12,108 nt of DNA, taken from an uncultured bacterium. GTDB lineage: Bacteria; Bacillota; Clostridia; Oscillospirales; Oscillospiraceae. The stretch is from positions 1 to 12,108 of the forward strand of contig CAJMQR010000026.1 of assembly GCA_905215665.1 (NCBI GenBank), given 5' to 3'. Shown piece by piece: positions 1 to 6,923 of this stretch; the first letter of the stretch is position 1, and each line of letters begins with the position of its first letter. A model generated the notes under the pieces. It was given only the letters and a program-made list of their open reading frames with translations. It ran no database searches and had not been told where the DNA came from. The position numbers and the translations under genes were made by a program.

Positions 1-362
1 GCCAGCTTTGCCTTCGCAAGCTCAATCTCCCGCGCCTCGGTCGCTGCGGCAATCCGCGACTGCGCCGTCTCCTTGGCACGCTCCGCGCGTTCCACATCGA
101 TCATATCCGCGTATTCAAAGGTCGTGGCAACAAGGCGAACCTCGCCCTTTTCCACGCTGAGGAAGCCGCCGCCGCAGGCAGCCTCGCGCTGCACGCCGTC
201 CTGCGTCACCGTGACGGCTCCCACCGTCAGCGCCGCAAGATAATCCGCGTGCCCCCTGCGGATGCTGACATAGCCCTGCGTCGTGCAGACGCGCAGAGCC
301 TCGGCCTCGCCGTCAAAAAGGCTGCCGTCCGGCGTGACGATCTGCAGGCGAAAGCCGCTCAT
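1..362 (-). CDS. atpC: F1Fo ATP synthase epsilon subunit, 3' end beyond window
   Basis: Epsilon is the small F1 subunit that sits on gamma and the c ring, couples rotation and can inhibit ATP hydrolysis. The 120 visible codons begin MSGFRLQIVTPDGSLFDGEA, the usual N-terminal beta sandwich. They continue with a GYVSIRRGHADYLAAL stretch, matching the conserved G-(I/L)-xxGHxxxxxxL region, and end in the start of the C-terminal helical hairpin, rich in Ala, Glu and Lys. The family is usually about 130 to 140 residues, so only the last part is missing past the left edge. The ATG at 362-360 overlaps the atpD stop as ATGA, which suggests translational coupling. It has only a weak purine stretch as ribosome site, inside the end of atpD. 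It is the last gene of the usual atp order, so the operon terminator should lie just outside the window. Confidence 0.95.
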   Translation of the reverse strand, partial: MSGFRLQIVTPDGSLFDGEAEALRVCTTQGYVSIRRGHADYLAALTVGAVTVTQDGVQREAACGGGFLSVEKGEVRLVATTFEYADMIDVERAERAKETAQSRIAAATEAREIELAKAKL

Positions 363-1762
363 TGCTTCGCACCCTTTCCGGCTCTTTCAACGGCCTCGTC
401 AATGGAGCCGACGAAGAGGAAGGCGGACTCCGGCAGGTCGTCGTGCTTGCCCTCCAGAATCTCCTTAAAGCCCCGGATGGTCTCCTTGACGGGGACGTAC
501 CGGCCCTCATAGCCCGTGAACTGTTCCGCGACAAAGAAGGGCTGAGACAGGAAGCGCTGGATCTTACGGGCGCGGCTGACGGTCAGCTTGTCCTCCTCGG
601 AAAGCTCGTCCATGCCCATGATGGCGATGATGTCCTGCAAATCCTTGTAACGCTGCAAAATACGCTGCGTCTCCCGGGCGACCTCGTAATGCTCCCGTCC
701 CACAATCTCCGGAGAGAGGATGCGGGAGGTGGACTCCAGCGGATCCACCGCCGGGAAGATGCCCAGAGAGGCGATGCCGCGGTCGAGAACCGTCGTCGCG
801 TCCAGATGGGCAAAGGTGGTGGCCGGGGCGGGGTCCGTCAGGTCGTCAGCCGGCACATAGACCGCCTGCACGGAGGTGATGGAGCCCTTTTTCGTAGAGG
901 TGATACGCTCCTGAAGGGCGCCCATTTCCGTGGCCAGCGTGGGCTGATAGCCGACGGCGGAGGGCATTCTGCCCAGCAGGGCGGAAACCTCGGAGCCTGC
1001 CTGCGTAAAACGGAAGATGTTGTCGATGAACAGCAGCACGTCCTGCCCCTCGCGGTCGCGGAAGTACTCCGCCATCGTCAGGCCGGAAAGCGCCACGCGC
1101 ATACGCGCTCCTGGCGGTTCGTTCATCTGGCCGTAAACCAGCGCCGTCTTGTTGATGACGCCGGATTCCTGCATTTCGTTATACAGGTCGTTGCCCTCAC
1201 GGGTACGCTCGCCGACACCGGCGAACACGGAAATGCCGCCGTGCTGCTTGGCGATGTTGTTGATCAGCTCCATGATCAGGACGGTCTTGCCGACGCCCGC
1301 GCCGCCGAACAGGCCGATCTTGCCGCCCTTGGCATAGGGCGCGATTAGATCGACAACCTTGATGCCGGTCTCCAGCATCTGCGTGGTCGTCTCCTGCTCC
1401 TCATAGGAGGGGGGATCGCGGTGAATGTTCCATTTCTCACAGGTAACGGGCTGCGGCTTGTTGTCGATGGCGCGTCCGAGCAGGTTGAACACTCTGCCCA
1501 GCGTCTCCGGCCCGACGGGCACCTTGATACCGGTGCCGGTGTCCACAGCCTGCATGCCGCGGGTCATGCCGTCGGTGGAGCTCATGGCGATGCAGCGTAC
1601 CACATCGTCTCCAAGCTGCTGCGCGACCTCGCAGACCAGCTTGCCCTCCTCCCGCTCGATCTCAATGGCGTTGAGCAGATCCGGCAGATGCCCATCCGGG
1701 AAGCGGATGTCCAGAACCGGGCCGATCACCTGCACAACAGTGCCGATGTTTTTCTCTTGCAT
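359..1762 (-). CDS. atpD: F1Fo ATP synthase beta subunit
   Basis: Beta is the catalytic F1 subunit that makes ATP from ADP and phosphate at the alpha/beta interfaces. The 467 residues are a normal family length. Visible landmarks are an N-terminal beta barrel, the P-loop GGAGVGKT at 153-160, the catalytic glutamate and neighbouring arginine of GERTREGNDLYNEM (E185, R186), the Walker B aspartate of LLFID at 247, and a perfect DELSEED at 385-391, the element that contacts gamma. The ATG at 1762-1760 follows TAAGGAG at good spacing, 28 nt after the atpG stop. The gene overlaps atpC by 4 nt. No key residue is missing and I see no sign of disruption. Confidence 0.98.
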   Translation of the reverse strand: MQEKNIGTVVQVIGPVLDIRFPDGHLPDLLNAIEIEREEGKLVCEVAQQLGDDVVRCIAMSSTDGMTRGMQAVDTGTGIKVPVGPETLGRVFNLLGRAIDNKPQPVTCEKWNIHRDPPSYEEQETTTQMLETGIKVVDLIAPYAKGGKIGLFGGAGVGKTVLIMELINNIAKQHGGISVFAGVGERTREGNDLYNEMQESGVINKTALVYGQMNEPPGARMRVALSGLTMAEYFRDREGQDVLLFIDNIFRFTQAGSEVSALLGRMPSAVGYQPTLATEMGALQERITSTKKGSITSVQAVYVPADDLTDPAPATTFAHLDATTVLDRGIASLGIFPAVDPLESTSRILSPEIVGREHYEVARETQRILQRYKDLQDIIAIMGMDELSEEDKLTVSRARKIQRFLSQPFFVAEQFTGYEGRYVPVKETIRGFKEILEGKHDDLPESAFLFVGSIDEAVERAGKGAKQ

Positions 1763-1790
1763 ACGGATTTCTCCTTACTATGATTTTGGG

Positions 1791-2636
1791 TCACAGTGCT
1801 TCCGCGCCGGAGACGATCTCTGTGATCTCCTGCGTGATGACCGCCTGCCTCGCACGGTTATAGTGCAGAACGAGGCTGTCGATGATCTCTCCGGCATTTT
1901 TGTTTGCCGCGTTCATGGCCGTGCGGCGGGCGCCATGCTCCGAAGCGGACGCCTCACACAGGGTCGAATACAGGATGCCGGCGACGTAGTGCGGCACGAT
2001 CTGCTCAATCAGAGCCTGTGCGTCGCCCTCCAAAATGGCGTTGGCATACTGCTTTTCCTGCTGCTGATGCAGAACCAGCGGCAGGAGCGGCTCGCTGACG
2101 GGCACCTGGGAGAGCATGGACATGAATTTTGTATATACCACGATCACGCGGTCAAAGCTGCCCCCGGCAAACCTGTCGCACAGAAGCTCCGCCATTTGCT
2201 GGCAATCGCCTACGCCGAGCGCGGCGGTCTGGCCGAAATAGCTGCTGAGCAGCTCGCAGCCGCTGTGCGAGAAATACTCCAGCGTCTTTCTGCCGACGGG
2301 CAGAATGCAGAAGTCCGTTCCCGCAGACAGGGAATTCACCAGACGGAACAGGTTGGCATTGTAGCCGCCCGCAAGTCCCCGGTCGCCGCCGATCACGACA
2401 TAGCAGGTCTTTTTGACCTCGCGCGCTTCGGTGTACACGGTCGGAAACTCTGCCACTCCAGCCTGAAGACCCGCAATGGCGTCCGCAAGCACATCGTGGT
2501 ACGGGCGGGCGCGCTCGACGCGCTCCTTGGCACGGCGCAGCTTCGAGGTCGCCACCAGCTCCATGGCCTTTGTAATCTGCCGCGTGCTTTCGACGCTCTT
2601 GATGCGCGTTTTGATGCGCTTCATGGATGCAGCCAT
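1791..2636 (-). CDS. atpG: F1Fo ATP synthase gamma subunit
   Basis: Gamma is the central rotor shaft that turns inside the alpha3beta3 head and drives its binding changes. The 281-residue product has both conserved terminal helices that form the shaft. The N terminus contains KRIKTRIKSVESTRQITKAM and continues into an ELVATSKLRRAKER region. The C terminus ends with NRARQAVITQEITEIVSGAE, the most conserved part of the family. The Rossmann-like middle domain lies between them. The start at 2636-2634 (MAASMKRIK) has GGGAG upstream and lies 12 nt after the atpA stop; a second ATG four codons on (MKRIK) is possible but has no better ribosome site. Length is close to the usual 285-290. Confidence 0.97.
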   Translation of the reverse strand: MAASMKRIKTRIKSVESTRQITKAMELVATSKLRRAKERVERARPYHDVLADAIAGLQAGVAEFPTVYTEAREVKKTCYVVIGGDRGLAGGYNANLFRLVNSLSAGTDFCILPVGRKTLEYFSHSGCELLSSYFGQTAALGVGDCQQMAELLCDRFAGGSFDRVIVVYTKFMSMLSQVPVSEPLLPLVLHQQQEKQYANAILEGDAQALIEQIVPHYVAGILYSTLCEASASEHGARRTAMNAANKNAGEIIDSLVLHYNRARQAVITQEITEIVSGAEAL

Positions 2637-2648
2637 ATGCCCGCTCCC

Positions 2649-4157
2649 TTATCCGAGGAACTGCGCCTTGCAGTCCAGAATCGCTTTGCGCAGCATCTCT
2701 TCGTTTTCCTTTGTGAGCTGTTTTGTGTCGCGGATGTTTTCGAGGATCGCCGGACGCTGCACAGTCAGATAGTCGAACAGCGCGGCTTCAAACTCCCGGA
2801 TCCGCTCCACGGGCACATCGGCCAGCAGATCGTTTACCACCGCATAGATGATGCACACCTGCAGCTCCACATCGACGGGAGAATTGCGGTCCTGCTTCAG
2901 GATCTCCACGATGCGGGCGCCCTGCGCCAGACGGGCCTTGGTATCCGCGTCCAGATCGGATCCGAACTGCGCGAAGGACTGCAGCTCGCGGTACTGGGAA
3001 TACATCAGCTTCAGGGAGCCGGCAACCTTCTTCATCGCCTTGATCTGCGCGCTGCCGCCGACACGGGAAACGGAAATACCGGGGTTGATGGCCGGACGGA
3101 CGCCGGAATGGAACAGCTCGGATTCCAGATAGATCTGTCCGTCTGTAATGGAAATGACATTCGTGGGAATATAGGCCGAAACGTCGCCGGCCTGCGTCTC
3201 GATGATCGGCAGCGCCGTCATGGAGCCGCCGCCATACTCCGGCGCAAGGCGGGCAGCGCGCTCCAGCAGCCTGGAATGCAGATAGAATACGTCGCCGGGA
3301 TAGGCCTCACGTCCGGGCGGGCGGCGGATCAGCAGGGACAAGGCGCGGTAGGCCACCGCATGCTTGGAAAGGTCGTCGTAGATGATCAGCACGTCCTTGC
3401 CCTGATCCATGAAGTACTCGCCGATCGCGCAGCCGGAGTACGGTGCGATATACTGCAGAGGCGCCAGCTCCGAGGCGGTCGCGGAAACGACGACGGTATA
3501 ATCCATCGCACCGTTCTTTTCCAGCGTATCGACAAGCTGGACAACGGTGGAGCGTTTCTGGCCGATGGCCACGTAGATGCAGATGACGTCCTTGCCCTTT
3601 TGGTTGATAATGGTATCCATGGCGATGACGGTCTTACCCGTCTGCCGGTCACCGATGATCAGCTCACGCTGGCCGCGGCCAATGGGGATCATGGAATCGA
3701 TCGCCTTGATGCCGGTCTGCAAAGGCACGGAAACGGGCTTTCTTTCAATGATGCCGGGCGCCTTGCGTTCAATGGGGCGCATCTCGGCCGTCTTGATGGG
3801 GCCTCTGCCGTCGATGGGCTGGCCCAGCGCGTCCACGACGCGGCCGATCATGGCCTCGCCGACGGGAACGGAGACGACCTTCCCGGTGCGCTTGACCAGA
3901 CCGCCCTCGCTGATGCCGACGTCCGTGCCCAGCATGACGACGCTGACGCAGTTCTCCTCCAGATTCAGCGCCATACCGTAGGAATCGTTTTCAAACAGCA
4001 GCAGCTCGTTGGCCTTGCACTTTTCCAGTCCATGAACCTTTGCAATGCCGTCGCCCACCTGAATGACATAGCCGATCTCTTCCTGCGCCGTTTTGGAGGA
4101 ATAGTTCCTGATCTGATCCTTGATGATCTTGCTGATGTCGTCTATTTTCAGATTCAC
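2649..4157 (-). CDS. atpA: F1Fo ATP synthase alpha subunit (GTG start)
   Basis: Alpha alternates with beta in the F1 head, holds the non-catalytic nucleotide sites and supplies the arginine finger to the catalytic sites. The 502-residue protein is full length. It shows the P-loop GDRQTGKT at 169-176, VLIIYDDLSKHAVAYR near 256-271 as Walker B region, and SRVGGSAQ at 364-371, whose R365 corresponds to the arginine finger. The start is GTG at 4157-4155: the frame is closed by a TAG a few codons upstream, and no Met occurs in the conserved N-terminal stretch (NLKIDDISKIIKDQI). The ribosome site is weak (GGTGA). It is separated from atpH by a 162-nt gap holding a probable inserted palindromic element, unlike the tight packing elsewhere in the operon. 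Confidence 0.97.
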   Translation of the reverse strand: MNLKIDDISKIIKDQIRNYSSKTAQEEIGYVIQVGDGIAKVHGLEKCKANELLLFENDSYGMALNLEENCVSVVMLGTDVGISEGGLVKRTGKVVSVPVGEAMIGRVVDALGQPIDGRGPIKTAEMRPIERKAPGIIERKPVSVPLQTGIKAIDSMIPIGRGQRELIIGDRQTGKTVIAMDTIINQKGKDVICIYVAIGQKRSTVVQLVDTLEKNGAMDYTVVVSATASELAPLQYIAPYSGCAIGEYFMDQGKDVLIIYDDLSKHAVAYRALSLLIRRPPGREAYPGDVFYLHSRLLERAARLAPEYGGGSMTALPIIETQAGDVSAYIPTNVISITDGQIYLESELFHSGVRPAINPGISVSRVGGSAQIKAMKKVAGSLKLMYSQYRELQSFAQFGSDLDADTKARLAQGARIVEILKQDRNSPVDVELQVCIIYAVVNDLLADVPVERIREFEAALFDYLTVQRPAILENIRDTKQLTKENEEMLRKAILDCKAQFLG

Positions 4158-4175
4158 AGTTTCACCAACTTTATC
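4158..4175 (-). promoter_or_regulatory. atpA translation initiation region with weak ribosome site
   Basis: The 18 nt before the atpA GTG read GATAAAGTTGGTGAAACT on the minus strand. The only Shine-Dalgarno-like match is GGTGA, 4 nt from the start codon. Weak site plus GTG is unexpected for a subunit needed in three copies and may mean that atpA relied on coupling with atpH before the 136-bp element separated them. The second point is inference. Confidence 0.55.
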
Positions 4176-4183
4176 TTATACTA
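4176..4183. repeat. Left copy of 8-bp direct repeat (TTATACTA)
   Basis: TTATACTA occurs here and again at 4320-4327, exactly bracketing the hairpin array at 4184-4319. The match is perfect over 8 bp and stops at both sides (preceding bases C and A, following bases A and T). It is read as a target-site duplication. Confidence 0.7.
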
Positions 4184-4319
4184 ATTCTTAATCATAACCT
4201 TTGGTTTTGATTAAGAAGGCACCGCTATTCGCGTTGTCCTTTTGTGGCAAAGAGCCACAAAAGCCGTCTCATGCAGTTCTTGATAAAAAGCCTTGAAAGC
4301 TTTTTATCAAGAACCAGTA
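4184..4319. mobile_element. 136-bp palindromic (MITE-like) element between atpH and atpA
   Basis: The stretch consists of three successive inverted repeats. The first, 4185-4217, has 10 bp (TTCTTAATCA with TGATTAAGAA), a T-T mismatch, then 4 bp and a 3-nt loop. The second, 4239-4263, is a perfect 10-bp stem (CTTTTGTGGC with GCCACAAAAG) with loop AAAGA. The third, 4276-4314, is a perfect 16-bp stem with a 7-nt loop. Perfect 8-bp direct repeats flank the whole. The outer ends share TTCTT followed by A or G and AT, a short possible terminal inverted repeat. It encodes no protein. Excision with one flanking repeat gives atpH stop, 18 nt, atpA start. The structure is seen directly; the mobile origin is inferred. 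It could instead be a domesticated regulatory hairpin array. No run of U follows any stem in the transcribed direction, so a typical terminator is unlikely. Confidence 0.7.
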
Positions 4320-4327
4320 TTATACTA
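4320..4327. repeat. Right copy of 8-bp direct repeat, contains atpH stop
   Basis: This is the second perfect copy of TTATACTA. Read on the minus strand it is TAGTATAA, and its last three bases are the TAA stop codon of atpH. An insertion here would therefore have kept the atpH reading frame and stop intact. Confidence 0.7.
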
Positions 4328-4853
4328 TGGCCTCGCCCAGACTGCGGCGCAGCCGGTCGAGTCTGCTTTGGATGCTGTCGTCCAGTTGGACGCCGCCGTA
4401 ACGGAGGGTGATGCCCCCGATCAGGGCGGGATCTACGCTGTTTTTCAGCACAATGTTCTTTCCTGTAATTTGCTCGAGCTTCTTCTGCAGCGCCAGGCTC
4501 TGTCGCTGCTGCATCGGAACGGCGGTGATGGCTTCGGCACGCACGATATCGTGCGCCTCGTCAAAGCAGGCTTGGTACGCCGTCCGGCAGGCGGGAAGCT
4601 GATAGACCGAACGTTTGTCGCACAGCAGGCACAGGAAGTTGAGAAGCATGGGATCAAAGCTCCCAAAGGCCTGACGGAGCAGGTCATGCTTTTCCGCCGC
4701 GGAAACCGCCGGCGTGTCGAGCAAAAGGGTATAGGAAGGGTTCTCCTTCAGAAGCCGGCACACCGCGTCAAGCTCCTCCAGTGTTTCCCGGTCGCTGCCC
4801 TCTTCCTGCGCAAGCTGATAAAGGGCCTTCCCGTAGCTGGCGGTATCAATCAT
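4320..4853 (-). CDS. atpH: F1Fo ATP synthase delta subunit (OSCP homologue)
   Basis: Delta joins the top of the F1 head to the b-subunit stalk and so belongs to the stator. The 177 residues match the usual 175-180. The N-terminal helical domain begins MIDTASYGKALYQLAQEEG, with the conserved Y-x-x-ALY pattern. The C-terminal domain carries LIGGITLRYGGVQLDDSIQS and ends RLDRLRRSLGEAIV, the typical G-G-x-x-x-x and D-x-S pattern. Its ATG at 4853-4851 overlaps the end of atpF by 8 nt, implying coupling. The TAA stop lies inside the right direct repeat that flanks the palindromic element, but the C terminus looks complete. Confidence 0.95.
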   Translation of the reverse strand: MIDTASYGKALYQLAQEEGSDRETLEELDAVCRLLKENPSYTLLLDTPAVSAAEKHDLLRQAFGSFDPMLLNFLCLLCDKRSVYQLPACRTAYQACFDEAHDIVRAEAITAVPMQQRQSLALQKKLEQITGKNIVLKNSVDPALIGGITLRYGGVQLDDSIQSRLDRLRRSLGEAIV

Positions 4854-5364
4854 GGCTCTCCCCCAGCTTCTCGATGAACGAGTCGATCAGCTCGGAGTGC
4901 TCCTCGCGCTTGATGTCCCGCGCGAGAACCGCCGAGGCGATATCCACAGCCATCACGGAAACCTCGTCCTTGATGTCGTTCATCGCACGCTTTTTCTCCA
5001 TTTCGATCTGATCGTCCGCACGTTTGAGCGTCTGCGCGGCCTTGTCCTGCGCTTCGCGGAGGATTTCCTCCTCGCGAAGCTGCGCCTTGCGGGTCGCTTC
5101 CTTCAGCATTGCGGCGCTCTGCTCAGAGGCGGCGGCCAGCTTTTGCTCGTACTCGGCCTTCATCTGGGCAGCGGCCTGCTTGTCCCGATTCGCGTCAGCG
5201 TACATGTCGTCCACTTCCTGCTGGCGGGAATCAATCATTTTTTTCACAGGTTTGAACAGGAGCTTCTTCATGAACTTATACAGAATCAGAAGATTGCAGA
5301 GTGTGAACAGGCATGTCCAGAAATTCACACCGACAAAGCTCTCAAACCCGGTCAAAAATTTCAA
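4846..5364 (-). CDS. atpF: F1Fo ATP synthase b subunit (TTG start)
   Basis: The b subunit is the peripheral stalk, anchored in the membrane by one helix and reaching delta along F1. The 172 residues comprise a single N-terminal membrane segment at about 12-34 (VNFWTCLFTLCNLLILYKF), the conserved LLFKPVKKMIDSRQQEV junction, and a long charged coiled coil rich in Ala, Glu, Lys and Gln. I place the start at TTG 5364-5362: AAAGGAGA precedes it, and the next Met codon would fall inside or after the membrane helix. A hairpin in the atpE-atpF gap overlaps this ribosome site, and the rare TTG start should also lower output relative to atpE. The gene overlaps atpH by 8 nt. Confidence 0.95.
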   Translation of the reverse strand: MKFLTGFESFVGVNFWTCLFTLCNLLILYKFMKKLLFKPVKKMIDSRQQEVDDMYADANRDKQAAAQMKAEYEQKLAAASEQSAAMLKEATRKAQLREEEILREAQDKAAQTLKRADDQIEMEKKRAMNDIKDEVSVMAVDIASAVLARDIKREEHSELIDSFIEKLGESHD

Positions 5365-5372
5365 ATCTTATC

Positions 5373-5408
5373 TCTCCTTTCCAAGCTTTTTTCAAAAGGG
5401 GAGGAAAG
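5373..5408 (-). promoter_or_regulatory. Hairpin overlapping the atpF ribosome binding site
   Basis: Outer arms 5403-5408 and 5377-5382 pair as CTTTCC with GGAAAG in the transcript. An inner stem pairs CTTTT with AAAAG (5394-5398 with 5386-5390) around a 3-nt loop, with an unequal internal loop between them. The 3' arm covers part of the Shine-Dalgarno stretch AAAGGAGA (5380-5373) of atpF. It begins 1 nt after the atpE stop. No U run follows, so it looks like a translational or RNA-stability element, not a terminator. Function is inferred. Confidence 0.5.
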
Positions 5409-5409
5409 C

Positions 5410-5646
5410 TCAGAAAACGAACAGGAGCAGCAGCGCGATAACGAGAGAGTAAATACCGGTGGATTCCGTGATGGCGCAGCCAAGGATCATGTTGGTACGC
5501 AGGGTACCGGAGACCTCGGGCTGACGGGCCATGCCCTCGAGCGCCTTACCGACGGCATTACCTTCACCGATAGCCGGGCCAATTGCACCCAAGCCCATGC
5601 AAAGACCAGCGCCGATTGCAATTAAGCCTCTTGTTAATTCTTCCAT
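5410..5646 (-). CDS. atpE: F1Fo ATP synthase c subunit, Na+-type with two carboxylates
   Basis: The c subunit forms the membrane rotor ring and carries the coupling ion. The 78 residues make two membrane helices joined by the polar loop ARQPE (40-44), as in all c subunits. Counting against the well-studied Ilyobacter tartaricus sequence (offset of four), the Na+ ligand set is present: E61 (its E65), S62 (S66), Y66 (Y70) and I59 at the V63 place. At the Q32 place stands E28, in GPAIGEGNAVGKA. This two-carboxylate arrangement is known from the Fusobacterium nucleatum Na+ ring. Coupling to Na+ is therefore likely but not proven. ATG at 5646-5644 follows a perfect AGGAGG at 8 nt, the strongest ribosome site in the operon, fitting the need for many copies. 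Confidence 0.97.
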   Translation of the reverse strand: MEELTRGLIAIGAGLCMGLGAIGPAIGEGNAVGKALEGMARQPEVSGTLRTNMILGCAITESTGIYSLVIALLLLFVF

Positions 5647-5685
5647 TGATAGAACCTCCTGAAATAAATAATTGATATTTTTTGC

Positions 5686-6456
5686 TTATGATTGAGCCGC
5701 CGTTTCTTCCGGCGGCGGGCAAGCCGCACCAACGTAGACCATAGTCAGCATACAGAACACGAGCGCCTGAATACAGCCGGAGAAAAGGTCGAAGTAAATC
5801 GACAGAAACGCGGGTATGCCGACCTGAAAAATCGGGATCGCGCTGATGACCTGATTGGGAATCCAGCCCAGCACCACGGAGCTCAGGGAGGCCAGCGCGG
5901 CATAGATCAGCGTGGTCAGAACACCGCCGCCGGCAATATTGCCAAAATGACGGAAGGACATGGAGATCGGCTGCGCGATCTCACTGACGATATTCATGGG
6001 CGTCATCACGGCAACAGGCTCGGCAAAGCCCTTGAGCCAGCCGAAAAAGCCATTGTGCTTGATATTCTGATACCAGACCATCACGGACGTCATCAGCGCC
6101 CACGTCAGGGTTGTGCTCAGGTCGGCGGTCGCGCTGCGGAAGACGCCTCCCAGAAGGCTGATGAGCGTTCCCAGCACAGAGGAGCAAAACAGCGCGCCAA
6201 TATAGGGCGCAAAGCGAAGATTGTGCTCGCCCATCGTTTCGCGCACGAGATCGTAAATCATCGTCACGCCCTTTTCAACAAGCACCTGCCGCCGCGTCGG
6301 GCGCTTTTTCAAGCCCTTTCCGAGCCACGCGCTCAACACAATGAGGGTGATCATCACAAGGAAAGAAGAGAGTACCGTCTGTGTGATGGTAACGTCAAAC
6401 AGCCCGAAAAAGGAAAATTCAACTAAGATTCTCGGCCCCTTTCCGATTGTGTCCAT
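5686..6456 (-). CDS. atpB: F1Fo ATP synthase a subunit
   Basis: The a subunit holds the two ion half-channels beside the c ring. The 256-residue product is strongly hydrophobic with five to six membrane segments. The first is near 23-45, others lie around 86-105, 114-130 and 155-200, and the last near 215-245. The essential arginine of the penultimate helix is R169 in ISMSFRHFGNIAGGGVL, matching the family pattern S-x-R-x-FGN. A second conserved region is IPIFQVGIPAFLSIYFDLFSG near 207-227. The ATG at 6456-6454 shares one base with the TGA stop of the AtpI-like gene upstream. A 39-nt gap precedes atpE. Confidence 0.97.
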   Translation of the reverse strand: MDTIGKGPRILVEFSFFGLFDVTITQTVLSSFLVMITLIVLSAWLGKGLKKRPTRRQVLVEKGVTMIYDLVRETMGEHNLRFAPYIGALFCSSVLGTLISLLGGVFRSATADLSTTLTWALMTSVMVWYQNIKHNGFFGWLKGFAEPVAVMTPMNIVSEIAQPISMSFRHFGNIAGGGVLTTLIYAALASLSSVVLGWIPNQVISAIPIFQVGIPAFLSIYFDLFSGCIQALVFCMLTMVYVGAACPPPEETAAQS

Positions 6457-6923
6457 CAGGGCTTCGCCTCCTTTTTCTCAGTTCGTATTTGCGGGACAAA
6501 CAGCGCAATGCGCATATAACACAGAGGAAGCAGCGCCGCAAGCGGGTCAAAGCGGCCGCTTTTCAGCGCCAACACCAGAATGGCGATCATCACCAGCATC
6601 CGAAGCAGGAAGCTGGCGCGGGCGTTCAACTGGCCTTTGACCGGAGATTCGGCGCGCGACGCGCGGATCAGCGTCAGCGTCATGACGGCGAAATTCAGAA
6701 GCACCAGTCCCGTGCCCAGCAGCACGCTGTACAGCACCTTCATGCTCCAGCGGCCGATGGCGGCGTAAATGCCCAGCACAATGCCGCTCATAAGAAGCTC
6801 TGCGAGAAAGACGGGCAGCATTTCCCGGAAGGTGGAGATCACCGTCTTCAGGGAAGGCTCGGCCGTAAACTCCGACAGCGTCGTCTTCTGCTCCGGGCGT
6901 TCAGGGTCCGGTCTTTCCGTCAT
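6456..6923 (-). CDS. atpI: ATP synthase subunit I (AtpI-like) membrane protein
   Basis: AtpI-type proteins are small membrane proteins encoded just before atpB; in several bacteria they help c-ring assembly or stability. The 155-residue product has a charged N-terminal tail of about 30 residues and four hydrophobic segments, at about 37-60, 62-86, 103-124 and 127-145. It is weakly conserved, as this family always is, so the call rests on topology and position. I choose the ATG at 6923-6921 because AAGGAGG lies 8 nt upstream; an in-frame TTG 33 nt earlier has no such site. The start lies inside the upstream AtpZ-like gene (23-nt overlap), and the stop overlaps atpB by 1 nt, so translation is probably coupled through all three. 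Confidence 0.75.
   Translation of the reverse strand: MTERPDPERPEQKTTLSEFTAEPSLKTVISTFREMLPVFLAELLMSGIVLGIYAAIGRWSMKVLYSVLLGTGLVLLNFAVMTLTLIRASRAESPVKGQLNARASFLLRMLVMIAILVLALKSGRFDPLAALLPLCYMRIALFVPQIRTEKKEAKP

Noticed and set aside
1425..4184. 919-codon open frame on the plus strand across atpD, atpG and atpA
   Set aside because: It is antisense to three certain genes. Its translation is rich in His, Arg, Asp and Gly with no recognisable domain, typical of the reverse complement of GC-rich coding DNA.
4184..4319. Reading the three hairpins as intrinsic terminators of the Fo half of the operon
   Set aside because: None of the stems is followed by a U run on the minus strand, and stopping here would leave atpA-atpC without an evident promoter.
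4184..4319. A small CRISPR-like array
   Set aside because: The three palindromes differ in sequence and length and there is no regular repeat-spacer pattern.
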